Positions 17,525-27,070 of a stretch of DNA of 64,000 bases are shown here, in pieces. The position numbers and the translations under genes were made by a program. Source of the DNA: Nostoc sp. UHCC 0302 (GTDB taxonomy: Bacteria > Cyanobacteriota > Cyanobacteriia > Cyanobacteriales > Nostocaceae); assembly GCF_038096175.1 (NCBI RefSeq), contig NZ_CP151099.1:4755484-4819483 (forward strand), given 5' to 3'. Position 1 is the first letter of the stretch; every line of letters begins with the position of its first letter. The notes beneath the pieces were generated by a model. It was not told the origin of the DNA. It made no database searches and saw only the letters and a list, made by a program, of their open reading frames with translations.

Positions 17525-19903
17525 ATGAAACCACAACCTGAACAAAGTCAGACTATTTTAAGCACTAACCCTTATTTGCAGTTAAATAATCAAGGTCAAA
17601 CTCTATACTTAAAACTCGGCAAGCCGCAGCATATTATGGGACGCGACCCTCATATTGCTGATTTAGTAATTCCTCAAGAGTGGGAAGTTGTTTCCCGTTG
17701 TCAAGCAGTATTAAGCAGAGATGGCGAAGACTATCGCATCTATGACGGCGATGGTAAAAAACCCAGTAGCAACAAGCTATATATCAATCATTCTTTGATT
17801 ACCCCGACAGCAGGCTACCTCTTAACAAATGGGATTGAAATTCAAATTTCGCAAAATCCCAATCAACTAATTCAAGTCAAATATTTCAATCCCTCCAACG
17901 CGCAATCGATTACTACACCAAAACAACGGTCAATTTCGTTAAAGCAAAAGTCGATTTTACTCGGACGTGATCCAAATGCTAATTTGCAATTGGAAGCTCC
18001 TACAGTTTCTCGCCGCCATGCGACAATTGACACTGATGCTCAAGGACGCTACATTCTGCGTGATTACAGCACCAACGGCGTTTTTGTCAATGGTCAACAA
18101 GTCACGGGGACAGCAACGCTATTCAACGGTGCAAAAATTCGGATTGGGCCTTTTACCCTAGTTTTACGTGATGATAATTTAGAAATTCTCGATCAAGGCG
18201 ATCGCATTCGTCTAGAGGCGCACAGTTTAATCTTAGAAACTAACGGTAAGCGGCGACTCGATAACTTATCTTTTGCGATTGAACCGGGACAATTTGTCGC
18301 TTTGGTGGGGGGAAGTGGTGCGGGTAAATCAACTTTGATGCGGACACTTTTGGGAGTTGAAAAAACAACTGAAGGTATAGTGCATTTAAACGGGGAAGAT
18401 TTACAGAAAAACTTTAATATTTATCGTAATCAAATTGGTTATGTCCCACAAGATGATATTATCCACCGAGAATTAACAGTTGCAGAAGTTTTAACTTACG
18501 CAGCCAAGCTGCGATTACCACCAGATATTAATCTCAAACAAGTAGTAGATGAGGCATTAGACGCGATTAAAATGACCCATCGCCGGAATGCTTTAGTAAA
18601 CGATCTCAGCGGTGGACAACGAAAAAGAGTCAGCATCGGGGTAGAGTTACTAGCTGATCCTAAATTGTTCTTTTTAGATGAACCAACCTCTGGACTTGAT
18701 CCAGGATTAGATAAACAGATGATGCAGCTATTGAAGGAGTTAGCGCATCAGGGGGGGAGAACAATTATTTTGGTGACTCATGCAACGGCTAATATTACCG
18801 AATGCGATCGCATTGTATTTCTGGGTCTAGGTGGAAAACTCTGCTATTTTGGTACTCCCCAAGAAGCTTTAACCTTTTTCGGTGTTCAAGACTTTGCTGA
18901 TATTTATATCAAACTTGAACAAGAGCCAGAAGTTATTCAATATGCGAATATTTTTCGTCAATCTAGCTATTATCAGCAATATATTACCAATCAAATTAGT
19001 TCGGAAAATCAAAAAGTAACCAAGTCTGTAGCGCCTACACGTAAGAAAGTTTCATTTTTACAGCAATGGTTTTTATTAACGCAGCGTTACTTACAATTAA
19101 TATTGCGCGATCGCGTTAATCTTGTCCTCTCTCTTTTGACTGCACCTATTAGTATTGGTCTCATAACTTTAGCACTTAAAGATAAAACAGCTTTTGTTTT
19201 AGGCGATAAACCAGATCCTAGTTTAGCACCATTAGCATTGCGGGTCTTATTTGTCTTTACTTGTGCTGCCTTGTGGGTAGGACTTTCTAGTTCTTTGCAA
19301 GAGATTGTCAAGGAGTCAGCAATTTACCTCCGAGAACGATTGGTAAATTTAGGATTGTTAGCTTATTTAAGTTCCAAAGTTACAATTTTATCAGGCTTAG
19401 CAATAGTGCAAACCTTGTTAATGGTTGTAGTAATTTTTATAGGTTTTAAATCTCCTAAACCAGAATTGATTTCTTGGCATCTAGGATTAGCAATCACAGC
19501 CTTTCTGACTTTGTTAGCTAGTATCAGCTTAGGTTTACTCGTCTCCACAACTGTAAAAAATAGTAGTCAGGCGAATAGTGCTTTACCGTTACTATTGCTA
19601 CCACAAATTATCTTTTCTGGAGTTTTATTTAAAACAGAAGGTGTTATAAATAAATTCTTATCCTGGCTGATGTTAAGTCGTTGGTCAGTGGGAGCTTATG
19701 GTACTTTAGTTAATGTAAACGGCTTAGTTCCAGCACCCACAAAATTACCAGATGGTAGTATAGTTCCGCAGCCATTTGAAATAACATCTGTTTACGATCC
19801 AACTTGGGAAAATTTGATTTTGAATTGGGGAATTTTATTAGTACACGCCGTAGTTTATTTGATTGCGACATTTTTTTTACAGAAGCGCAAAGATATTTTT
19901 TAA
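17525..19903 (+). CDS. ABC transporter with two FHA domains fused to ATPase and ABC-2 permease
   Basis: This 792-residue half-transporter has two forkhead-associated (phosphothreonine-binding) domains at about 22-105 and 140-215. The second has the classic LGRDPNANLQL, VSRRHATI and STNGVFVNG motifs. An ABC ATPase follows (Walker A GGSGAGKS at about 262, signature LSGGQRKR at about 360, Walker B LFFLDEPTSGLDP at about 382), then a six-helix ABC-2 permease (about 520-785). This is the ABCG-like layout common in cyanobacteria. Three Ser/Thr kinases surround it, so phosphorylation-dependent control through the FHA domains is a reasonable inference. The substrate is unknown. Confidence 0.93.
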   Translation: MKPQPEQSQTILSTNPYLQLNNQGQTLYLKLGKPQHIMGRDPHIADLVIPQEWEVVSRCQAVLSRDGEDYRIYDGDGKKPSSNKLYINHSLITPTAGYLLTNGIEIQISQNPNQLIQVKYFNPSNAQSITTPKQRSISLKQKSILLGRDPNANLQLEAPTVSRRHATIDTDAQGRYILRDYSTNGVFVNGQQVTGTATLFNGAKIRIGPFTLVLRDDNLEILDQGDRIRLEAHSLILETNGKRRLDNLSFAIEPGQFVALVGGSGAGKSTLMRTLLGVEKTTEGIVHLNGEDLQKNFNIYRNQIGYVPQDDIIHRELTVAEVLTYAAKLRLPPDINLKQVVDEALDAIKMTHRRNALVNDLSGGQRKRVSIGVELLADPKLFFLDEPTSGLDPGLDKQMMQLLKELAHQGGRTIILVTHATANITECDRIVFLGLGGKLCYFGTPQEALTFFGVQDFADIYIKLEQEPEVIQYANIFRQSSYYQQYITNQISSENQKVTKSVAPTRKKVSFLQQWFLLTQRYLQLILRDRVNLVLSLLTAPISIGLITLALKDKTAFVLGDKPDPSLAPLALRVLFVFTCAALWVGLSSSLQEIVKESAIYLRERLVNLGLLAYLSSKVTILSGLAIVQTLLMVVVIFIGFKSPKPELISWHLGLAITAFLTLLASISLGLLVSTTVKNSSQANSALPLLLLPQIIFSGVLFKTEGVINKFLSWLMLSRWSVGAYGTLVNVNGLVPAPTKLPDGSIVPQPFEITSVYDPTWENLILNWGILLVHAVVYLIATFFLQKRKDIF

Positions 19904-19962
19904 CTAAGTTTATTCTCTTACTCTTTCTCTGCGCCTCTGCGTCTCTGCATGAGATAAAAATA

Positions 19963-21522
19963 TTATTTCTTAAAATATCTGAGATTATTACGGTCTTGAT
20001 ATTTAGCAATATAGTCTACATTTCGCTGCTCTAATTTTGATAGCAGCTTAGAAGGAAACTGCTTTGATGAATATATAGGACGATACCAAGATTGGTTATT
20101 AAAGTAATCTTGTAAACCAGGGGTTTCAAAACGCCGACCATGACGAGCGAAAATGGAATTTCGCATAATATCCAATTCAAAACCATCTTTCCCATCCAAA
20201 TCTGCATCAGTTACAGGTTGTTGAGAAAGCCAGAAATAATTGTTTGTAGTTGTAATATCAACTGGTTGTATTGATGAACTAGGAATAGATGAAATAGTTG
20301 AAGTTTGTGTAACTTGAGGTGTAACAATTGACGGCGTTGAAGAGGGAGAAACATCTGGAGTTTGTGTAACTTGGGGTGTCACAATTGATGGCGTTGAAAA
20401 AGGAGAAACAGCTGGAGTTTGGGAAACTTGAGGTGTAACAGTTGATGGTGTTTCTGAAGGTGACACCGGATTTTCTGCTACAGGTTGAGAGAATTTTGGT
20501 AACGCCTGACTCACAATCACAGATGCACCAATTAACCCACCTGCAATTAAACCACCGATGAGGAGACCATTCGGTCGATTACCTTCACGAGTAGGTTGGG
20601 GAGACGCAGGAATCGTGGGAAGTGGTGGTGCAGATACCACAGTCGGTTGAGTAACAGACGGTTGAGTGAAAAATGGTTGTGTTGGTGGAATTGGATTTGT
20701 TGTACTTTGCAAAGCATCCAGCATCGCTCTTGCGGTAGGATAGCGATCGCGTGGATGATAAGCAATTACTTTATCTATTACCTCTGCCATGATTGGGCTA
20801 ACATGACTCGCATACTGTCGCCACACAATCTCACCAGTCTGCGAGTCTGTTTCTAATTGTTGCGGTTGCATCCCAGTCAGCAAATAAATTGCTGTCATAC
20901 CTAAGCTGTATAAGTCACTAGAATAAACTGGTCTACCTGCGGCTTGTTCACTTGGCATATATCCAGGAGTACCAATCACAATCGAACTAGTAGGATTCCC
21001 TTGGGAATTCACTACTGTTCCCATTGATTCCCGCACAGCACCAAAATCAATCAGTATCGTTTTACCATCACGATGACGCACCATGATGTTATCCGGTTTA
21101 ATATCGCGATGAATAATGTGCTTAGAGTGGACATAATCTAGGACAGGTAACAAATTTAGAAAGATTTCTTGGACAGCGTTTTCACTAAATGACCCCTGTT
21201 GCTGGACTTTGGATGTTAGAGTGTCGCCTTCAATCCACTCCTGAACTAAGTAAAATTGCCCATTTACAGAGAAATAAGCGTACAACGCAGGGATTTGGTC
21301 AGTAGCGCCGCCAAGTTCTTCTAAAATTGCCGCTTCTCGCTGAAACCTTTCTTGTACCAGCTTGTAAATCTGGGGATTGTTTTGAATCGGTCTGAGTTGT
21401 TTGACCACGCAGTGCCGTTTTGAGGGCATATACGTGTCTTCTGCTAGATAGGTTTCACCAAACCCACCAGCACCAAGTGTGCGGATAACCTGATAGCGGT
21501 CATTAAGCAGTTGTATTGTCAT
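19963..21522 (-). CDS. Membrane-anchored serine/threonine protein kinase with C-terminal YARHG domain
   Basis: The 519-residue kinase has glycine loop GAGGFGETY, VVKQLRP lysine, HRDIKPDN and IDFGAVRES in the first 275 residues, a predicted transmembrane helix (LLIGGLIAGGLIGASVIV, about 325-343), a Ser/Thr/Pro linker and a C-terminal YARHG domain (about 445-500; signature NSIFARHGRRFETPGLQDYF and SWYRP). The YARHG domain is an extracellular module of unknown ligand. The linker is built from a tandem 19-residue unit (see 20303-20460). It is convergent with the FHA transporter, 59 bases past its stop. Confidence 0.92.
   Translation of the reverse strand: MTIQLLNDRYQVIRTLGAGGFGETYLAEDTYMPSKRHCVVKQLRPIQNNPQIYKLVQERFQREAAILEELGGATDQIPALYAYFSVNGQFYLVQEWIEGDTLTSKVQQQGSFSENAVQEIFLNLLPVLDYVHSKHIIHRDIKPDNIMVRHRDGKTILIDFGAVRESMGTVVNSQGNPTSSIVIGTPGYMPSEQAAGRPVYSSDLYSLGMTAIYLLTGMQPQQLETDSQTGEIVWRQYASHVSPIMAEVIDKVIAYHPRDRYPTARAMLDALQSTTNPIPPTQPFFTQPSVTQPTVVSAPPLPTIPASPQPTREGNRPNGLLIGGLIAGGLIGASVIVSQALPKFSQPVAENPVSPSETPSTVTPQVSQTPAVSPFSTPSIVTPQVTQTPDVSPSSTPSIVTPQVTQTSTISSIPSSSIQPVDITTTNNYFWLSQQPVTDADLDGKDGFELDIMRNSIFARHGRRFETPGLQDYFNNQSWYRPIYSSKQFPSKLLSKLEQRNVDYIAKYQDRNNLRYFKK
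20303..20460 (-). repeat. 57-bp tandem repeat within a kinase linker
   Basis: A 57-bp unit begins at 20303, 20360 and 20417, encoding TPQVTQTPxVSPxSTPSIV-like 19-residue repeats in the extracytoplasmic linker of the kinase. The first two units differ at only a few positions. Copy number is likely to vary between strains by slippage. Confidence 0.8.
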
Positions 21523-21569
21523 GGAAGGTTACAAACGATATTCATAAGATAGTTTTCCCAAAAACTACT

Positions 21570-22115
21570 TCATTTCAAATCGAGTAACCCTTCTTCTTTT
21601 AATTTAGGATTAAAGCGAAATTGTATTTGCAAACCACGCGTTTCTAACAGCGTTAAAATTTCCGCTTCTACTCGCCGTGCTACATTTTTAATGATTTTAA
21701 TTTGTGACAATTCATCATTCATTGGATTTTGATAACGTGCTTGTTCTTCAGGCGTCATTACCACTTTTACATCAATAGGTTGAGTCCATTTCTCCTTGTC
21801 ATTGCCATTTCCTACTGGCATACTGCCATTTTCAGCAATCCAAGCATTCTCAATGCTTTCTAAAACTGTGCGGCTAGGGCGTTCAATAGTTTGAGCTTTC
21901 ACCCAATAGCATTGTTGCGGCTGACGTACTAAATGCTGTTTGAGGCTGAGATAAATGTCACGAGAATAGCCGATAAATTGCAGCACTTTTTCTTGATCAA
22001 AAATAGCGTAGACTCCTATTTTGCCTTGAAATTGTTCAGGGAGTTGACCAGTATCATCAATGTAAGGAGTGTATTCTAAGGTTGCTAAAGAAGGAAAATT
22101 CGTTTCAGTAGCCAT
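21570..22115 (-). CDS. GIY-YIG nuclease-like domain protein
   Basis: The 181-residue protein has a GIY-YIG-like core in residues 31-105: GKIGVYAIFDQEKVLQFIGYSRDIYLSLKQHL matches the GVY ... YIG signature, with the second motif read as FIG. A downstream Glu (ESIENAWI) could be the metal ligand. The C-terminal 75 residues (TPEEQARYQNPMNDELSQIKIIKNVARRVEAEILTLLETRG) form a helical extension found in cyanobacterial and plastid homologues. Since the Tyr of YIG is replaced by Phe, nuclease activity is uncertain. Confidence 0.75.
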   Translation of the reverse strand: MATETNFPSLATLEYTPYIDDTGQLPEQFQGKIGVYAIFDQEKVLQFIGYSRDIYLSLKQHLVRQPQQCYWVKAQTIERPSRTVLESIENAWIAENGSMPVGNGNDKEKWTQPIDVKVVMTPEEQARYQNPMNDELSQIKIIKNVARRVEAEILTLLETRGLQIQFRFNPKLKEEGLLDLK

Positions 22116-22193
22116 ACATCAAATATAAAACTTGTTATTTGCTTTCGTAATTTAAAACCGCTTATTGGGAAAAATTATTTTCAAAATTACCCA

Positions 22194-22517
22194 TTACTCA
22201 ATTTTATGGTAAATTGCACAAAGGCGACTGGGTTTAAAAATCTTTGCACTGAACATGAAATTTGGCGGTACATTGATGATGGCATATTCATCAGATTCAT
22301 GATACTTTTCAAATTCTGCTGGCATTCCTTTAGTAGTAGTTAAGCTATAAGGAACTGGCTGAAAAAGTAATTCTGTAAATTCAACTTTTTTACACTGCAA
22401 CTGTTGACAGATTTGGTTTAAAAAAGCTTCGCTGATCAATAATTTAAATAGATTTTCTTTAGCTTGGGCTTCGAGAGTGAAACTGCTGTCAAAGCTGGGG
22501 ACAATTTTAATGGGCAT
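22194..22517 (-). CDS. Hypothetical protein of 107 residues
   Basis: The frame encodes a soluble protein (MPIKIVPSFDSSFTLEAQAKENLF...) with no motif that I recognise. It lies 78 bases upstream of the GIY-YIG gene on the same strand and could be co-transcribed with it. The start has no strong Shine-Dalgarno (AGAAAATG context). Amino acid composition is normal, which supports a real gene. Confidence 0.6.
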   Translation of the reverse strand: MPIKIVPSFDSSFTLEAQAKENLFKLLISEAFLNQICQQLQCKKVEFTELLFQPVPYSLTTTKGMPAEFEKYHESDEYAIINVPPNFMFSAKIFKPSRLCAIYHKIE

Positions 22518-22730
22518 TTTCTGTACAGGTAGTTATTAACAGCTGAGTGATGATAGAGGCTAGGCAACATTTAGCACATAGTTATTTTAAAATGCTAGTC
22601 AATAAAGCCTAGCTTTTTGAACAAATGAGCTTTATTAAAAATCACCACTTTAAAATCAGCCTATTAGATTGTGGTACTTCTGTCAGCTATATAAGGAAGC
22701 TAGGATGATTAAGAATCATGAATTTGTGTA

Positions 22731-22835
22731 ATACCAATTCAATTAATGATTGCAACACATCCTTGGGTGAAGACGCGATGAATCGCGTCTCTACAGCATG
22801 GTTTATTTGTCACATTCTTTTTTTAAATTGGTATA
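22731..22835. mobile_element. MITE-like element, copy B
   Basis: This 105-bp element has terminal inverted repeats ATACCAATT / AATTGGTAT and internal palindrome GACGCGATGAATCGCGTC. It is the same family as 12770-12878. Its termini are more perfect than those of copy A, suggesting the more recent insertion. It sits between the rpoC2 terminator and the hypothetical gene. Confidence 0.82.
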
Positions 22836-22865
22836 AGACTTAAATCTATTTATTAACACCAAAAT

Positions 22866-22899
22866 AAAAAGGCAAAAGAAAAACTTCTTTTGCCTTTTT
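22866..22899 (-). terminator. Intrinsic terminator of the rpoB-rpoC1-rpoC2 operon
   Basis: A perfect 15-bp stem (AAAAAGGCAAAAGAA / TTCTTTTGCCTTTTT) with a four-base loop lies 18 bases past the rpoC2 stop. It ends in a T-rich arm on the minus strand, as expected for a Rho-independent terminator. Confidence 0.9.
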
Positions 22900-22917
22900 A
22901 TTTTTTAGACTTTGACT

Positions 22918-25900
22918 TTACTCGTCGTCGAAATCGTCTTCGTCGTCTTCCTCTTCGTCTTCCTCAAAGTCGTCTTCGTCTACGACGTCTACTATTTGAT
23001 CAGCGATTAATTCATCGTCGTCATCTAGAATTGACCTTTCTGTACGTCTGCCAAATCCAGATTCCGCCAGGGAAGGAGAATCTAAATTATAGGCACGAGC
23101 TGTACGGTCGTCCAGAACCATATCCAGCGGATCATCAACTTCATCTAAGACACTGGTGCTTTCAAGAGCAGCATATTCATCGATCGCACCCGGTTCTTCA
23201 TAGGCATTATACCCAGTACCAGCCGGAATCAAGCGCCCGATAATTACGTTTTCTTTGAGACCGCGCAGCCAGTCAGATTTACCTTCAATAGCTGCTTCGG
23301 TTAGTACCCGTGTTGTCTCTTGGAAGGATGCAGCGGAAATAAAGCTGTCAGTGTTCAAAGATGCTTTGGTAATCCCTAACAATACTGGGGTATACTGCGC
23401 CCTAGCACCGCCAGTGATTGCCATAGCTTCGTTCACCTGCTCAACTTGGCGCAACTCTACCAATTCGCCAGGAAGCATGGTGGTATCACCACCATCATCA
23501 ATCCGCACTTTATTAGTCATCTGGCGAACAATCACTTCGATGTGCTTGTCGGCAATATCAATCCCTTGGGACTGATACACCATCTGCACTTCATTCACCA
23601 AAAATGTTTGCACTTTCTGCAAGGCATGGCTAGCGCAAGCGTAGATTCCATCTTCAGAACCCAAGCTGAAGAAGATTTCCAAAATTTCGTGGGGGTTGGA
23701 TGGGCCGTCGCTTAACGGTTGTCCCGCTGCCACAAAAGATCCATCTGGCACAATCAAATTTTGTCCTGGGCCTAGAGGGTAATCTGTGACTACACCATTT
23801 TGTTCTACCACCTTAATGGCGATCGCTTCATCACCATCACCATAAACTACCTTGACTTCTCCCGCTCGCCGACACAGAATGCACGCTTCTTTCGGTTTAC
23901 GAGCTTCAAGCAGTTCTTCAATCCGGGGCAAACCTTGAATAATATCTCCGGTTTTGGCGCGTTCAAACACCAACAACACCAAGTTATCGCCCCGTTGTAC
24001 CAAATCCCCATCTTCTACCTGTAACACAGCACCAGGGCTGACTCGGTAGGGACGACCAACGCGGATAGTGATAGCGTAGTTTTGAGTAGCCAGTGCTGAT
24101 TCACCAGCAGGAGATGCGGCGGTAGCATTTTTCTTAACATCTGCTACTTGCCCTGATTCTTCAGCGAAGACTCCGGGGGCAATTTCTGCACCTTCTACTA
24201 CTAAGTCACCCGCTTTCACTTTCGGCTGTGAACTACTGTTCGCAGTGATCATGTCAGTTTGGCGCAACACCAAGCAGCGACGTACGTTTTCGGTTCCTTT
24301 TTGTACGCCACGTACAATACCACCTTCTTTACATAAGATTTGGGTACGTGCAACCACAGATCCTGGAGCAATACTTAACCCATCCTGCACTTCCAAAGTT
24401 GTCTGGGTGCTACCTTGAGTAGCATCGGCGGTAATATCCCGACGAATTACCAAGGACTCCAAAATTACTAGTTGTAAGCGCTGAACCTCTGGATCTTCGG
24501 TATCTTGTACCAATTCAATATCTGCTGCTAGGGGAGAAGCGTTGTGGTCTTGTTCGCCTTCCTGCTCAATTTCCAACACTAGCTGGGTTCGCAGTAGTTC
24601 TACACCTTCAACAGACTTGACGCGTTCCGAATCTTTGTAAGGCAACCGTTGCACAGCGCGTAACTCAATAGAGCGTCCGGTTTGCTGACTTACAGATGTA
24701 GTCGATGGCACATCCGGATTGCTGGGTACAGCGAACTCCACTACCGGACGACTTAACAGGGCTGGGCCTTCTGGTGTCTCCACGTACTGGATATAGCGCA
24801 GTTCTGTGGCGACTGATCCTTGGAATTCTTCACCCGGTTGCACAAAGGTGTTATCTCGCCCGATGACTGCTTCTGGATCGTCTACCATTAACAATTCACC
24901 GGGCTTAATCACTACTTCCCGGAGAATATCGTTTTTCTGAGTGACTTCTACCACACCACTGGTTTGACAGAAGATATCTTTGACTACTTCGCTGCCAGCT
25001 TCGACAAACTGCCCGTCTTCGACTAGTAGTAAGGAAATATCTTTGTTAACTTCGTGGGTTTCTTCCGGAATCCACAGCAGTGTACCTCCCTGAACCACTT
25101 CGTAACCCAGCTTGGCTTTACCTTTTTTCTGAACTTCGACGCCTGCGAATTTCAGGAAGCCACCAGTGGTTGTGCGATAACGGTCATCAATTAACTCAGC
25201 GACTACTTGACCATTTTGCACTTTTGTGCCTGGGGTAGCTCTGAGGTTGAATACCTGATTATTGCCAGTGGAAACTAAGTAGTTATTGCGACCTTGGGAA
25301 CTTTGGACTGTCACTGTTGCTTGGTCTAAGACCACAGAAGCGGTGATAATCTCAATTTCTCTAGTACTTTTACCAGGGGTAGCTTCCGGCAACCGCACGA
25401 CACCGCCATGCACAGTAGTTAACTTGGTTTCTGCTAAGACTCCATTCGAAGCGATCGCATCACCATTTTTGACCACTAATTCTGCACCTGGGGGTAAGTT
25501 ATAAACTTCCCCGGACAAAATCCAAATCAAACCACCCCGTGCTGCTGTGGTTGTGGTATTACCCTGACGGTCTGTTTTTTGTTCTGGAACTACTTCCGCA
25601 AATTGCACTTCCCCTGCCAAGTCAGAGGCTACATCTTTAACAGCTTTTTCTGTATTGGTACGAGTTGTGCGTCCACCAAGGGCAACTTCTGCCAACAGCT
25701 GACCCTGTTTTACCTGATTTCCATCAAATACATATAGTGTGGAACCTTGAGTCAAATGAACTTCTTGGTTTGGTGGAGTTTCCGAACCTTCTTTTTTAGG
25801 TTCCAAGATCAAGATGCCGTTAGCTTCAACATACAGAGCATCTTCACCGTGGCGGGTACGATATGTTCTGGTTTTCAGTTTGCGGGGAAGCTTGACAGTT

Positions 25901-26979
25901 CCATCAATTTTAGAGCGCACTTGTTGCGCGACTTCTCCAGTAAACACACCACCTGTGTGGAATGTCCGCATGGTGAGCTGGGTTCCAGGTTCGCCGATAC
26001 TTTGGGCAGCAATAATTCCCACAGCTTCACCCAAGTCCACCATTTTGGCGTGGGCTAAACTCCAGCCGTAGCAGTGTTGGCAGACGGAACGTGCTGCGTC
26101 GCAAGTCAAGGGACTCCGCATGAAGACTTCACTCACCCCAGCTTTTTGAATGGCGTTCGCCAAGTCCTCAGAAACTGGGGTATTGCGTGGTGCAATCACT
26201 TCTTTTGTGGTTGGATGTATTACATCCTCGCCAATTACCCGTCCCATCAAGCGTGTTGCTAGAGGAATTAAGGTTTTGGCTCCTTCTGTCATTGGCCGAA
26301 TCGGAATTCCTCTGGTAGTACCACAGTCGAATTCCCGAATAATCACGTCCTGGGATACGTCTACCAGACGACGGGTTAGATAACCAGAGTCAGCCGTGCG
26401 TAAGGCTGTATCGACTAATCCTTTTCTCGCCCCGTAAGACGAAATAATATATTCCGTGACGGTGAGTCCTTCGCGGAAGTTGGTTTTAATTGGCAAGTCA
26501 ATAATTTCCCCTTGGGGATCTGCCATCAGCCCCCGCATCCCCACCAATTGCCGGACTTGGGAGATGTTACCCCGCGCCCCGGAAAACGCCATCATGTAGA
26601 CAGAGTTTAGAGGATTGGTCTTTTTGAAGTGGACGACTACTTCGTCTTTTAGGGCTTCACTAGTACCATTCCAGGTGTCGATTACTTTTTGGAAGCGTTC
26701 TACTTCTGTGATTTCACCCCGTTGGTAACGGGTTTCGGTAGCACGAATTTCTTCTTCTGCTGCTTCTAAGAGCGATCGCTTACTTGGTGGCACCATCAAG
26801 TCATCTACACTGATAGAAACCCCAGCTTTGGTAGCGTAGCGAAATCCTAAATCTTTTAGTTTATCCGCCATCACCGCGGTTCGCGCCGTACCATAATGCG
26901 TAAACGCCCAAGAGATTAATTTTTGCAGTTGACTTTTGTTAACTACGCGATTGCGAAAAATCATTTTTTCGTTAGTCAT
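22918..26979 (-). CDS. rpoC2: DNA-directed RNA polymerase subunit beta-prime (C-terminal half)
   Basis: The 1353-residue protein is the C-terminal half of beta-prime, a separate gene only in cyanobacteria and plastids. It contains the trigger-loop region with [12 protein letters not shown] and [20 protein letters not shown], the zinc-binding Cys of the C-terminal subunit ([13 protein letters not shown]), the long cyanobacterial SI3 insertion (about residues 340-970) and the end region [22 protein letters not shown] chose the ATG at 26979 ([16 protein letters not shown]), because the 27 upstream codons read through short tandem repeats. The C-terminal tail is very acidic. It is the last gene of the rpo cluster. 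Confidence 0.97.
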   Translation of the reverse strand: MTNEKMIFRNRVVNKSQLQKLISWAFTHYGTARTAVMADKLKDLGFRYATKAGVSISVDDLMVPPSKRSLLEAAEEEIRATETRYQRGEITEVERFQKVIDTWNGTSEALKDEVVVHFKKTNPLNSVYMMAFSGARGNISQVRQLVGMRGLMADPQGEIIDLPIKTNFREGLTVTEYIISSYGARKGLVDTALRTADSGYLTRRLVDVSQDVIIREFDCGTTRGIPIRPMTEGAKTLIPLATRLMGRVIGEDVIHPTTKEVIAPRNTPVSEDLANAIQKAGVSEVFMRSPLTCDAARSVCQHCYGWSLAHAKMVDLGEAVGIIAAQSIGEPGTQLTMRTFHTGGVFTGEVAQQVRSKIDGTVKLPRKLKTRTYRTRHGEDALYVEANGILILEPKKEGSETPPNQEVHLTQGSTLYVFDGNQVKQGQLLAEVALGGRTTRTNTEKAVKDVASDLAGEVQFAEVVPEQKTDRQGNTTTTAARGGLIWILSGEVYNLPPGAELVVKNGDAIASNGVLAETKLTTVHGGVVRLPEATPGKSTREIEIITASVVLDQATVTVQSSQGRNNYLVSTGNNQVFNLRATPGTKVQNGQVVAELIDDRYRTTTGGFLKFAGVEVQKKGKAKLGYEVVQGGTLLWIPEETHEVNKDISLLLVEDGQFVEAGSEVVKDIFCQTSGVVEVTQKNDILREVVIKPGELLMVDDPEAVIGRDNTFVQPGEEFQGSVATELRYIQYVETPEGPALLSRPVVEFAVPSNPDVPSTTSVSQQTGRSIELRAVQRLPYKDSERVKSVEGVELLRTQLVLEIEQEGEQDHNASPLAADIELVQDTEDPEVQRLQLVILESLVIRRDITADATQGSTQTTLEVQDGLSIAPGSVVARTQILCKEGGIVRGVQKGTENVRRCLVLRQTDMITANSSSQPKVKAGDLVVEGAEIAPGVFAEESGQVADVKKNATAASPAGESALATQNYAITIRVGRPYRVSPGAVLQVEDGDLVQRGDNLVLLVFERAKTGDIIQGLPRIEELLEARKPKEACILCRRAGEVKVVYGDGDEAIAIKVVEQNGVVTDYPLGPGQNLIVPDGSFVAAGQPLSDGPSNPHEILEIFFSLGSEDGIYACASHALQKVQTFLVNEVQMVYQSQGIDIADKHIEVIVRQMTNKVRIDDGGDTTMLPGELVELRQVEQVNEAMAITGGARAQYTPVLLGITKASLNTDSFISAASFQETTRVLTEAAIEGKSDWLRGLKENVIIGRLIPAGTGYNAYEEPGAIDEYAALESTSVLDEVDDPLDMVLDDRTARAYNLDSPSLAESGFGRRTERSILDDDDELIADQIVDVVDEDDFEEDEEEDDEDDFDDE

Positions 26980-27000
26980 TAGTCCTGAGTCCTGAGTCAT

Positions 27001-27040
27001 TGGGGATGGGCGATTGGGCATTGGGCATTGGGCATTGGAA
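27001..27040. repeat. Short tandem repeat of the GGGCATT type
   Basis: The rpoC1-rpoC2 spacer contains successive GGGCATT heptamers (TTGGGCATTGGGCATTGG around 27014-27038), a short tandemly repeated repetitive sequence as described in heterocystous cyanobacteria. Similar GGGCATT/GCCCGATGCCCC stretches occur at about 29003-29050 between rpoB and rpoC1. Confidence 0.8.
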
Positions 27041-27070
27041 CTGTCTTCCCTATGCGCCATGCCCTATTCC

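Noticed and set aside
22918-24000. Plus-strand frames rich in Arg and His opposite the rpoC2 tail
   Set aside because: They are antisense readings of the acidic C-terminus of rpoC2.
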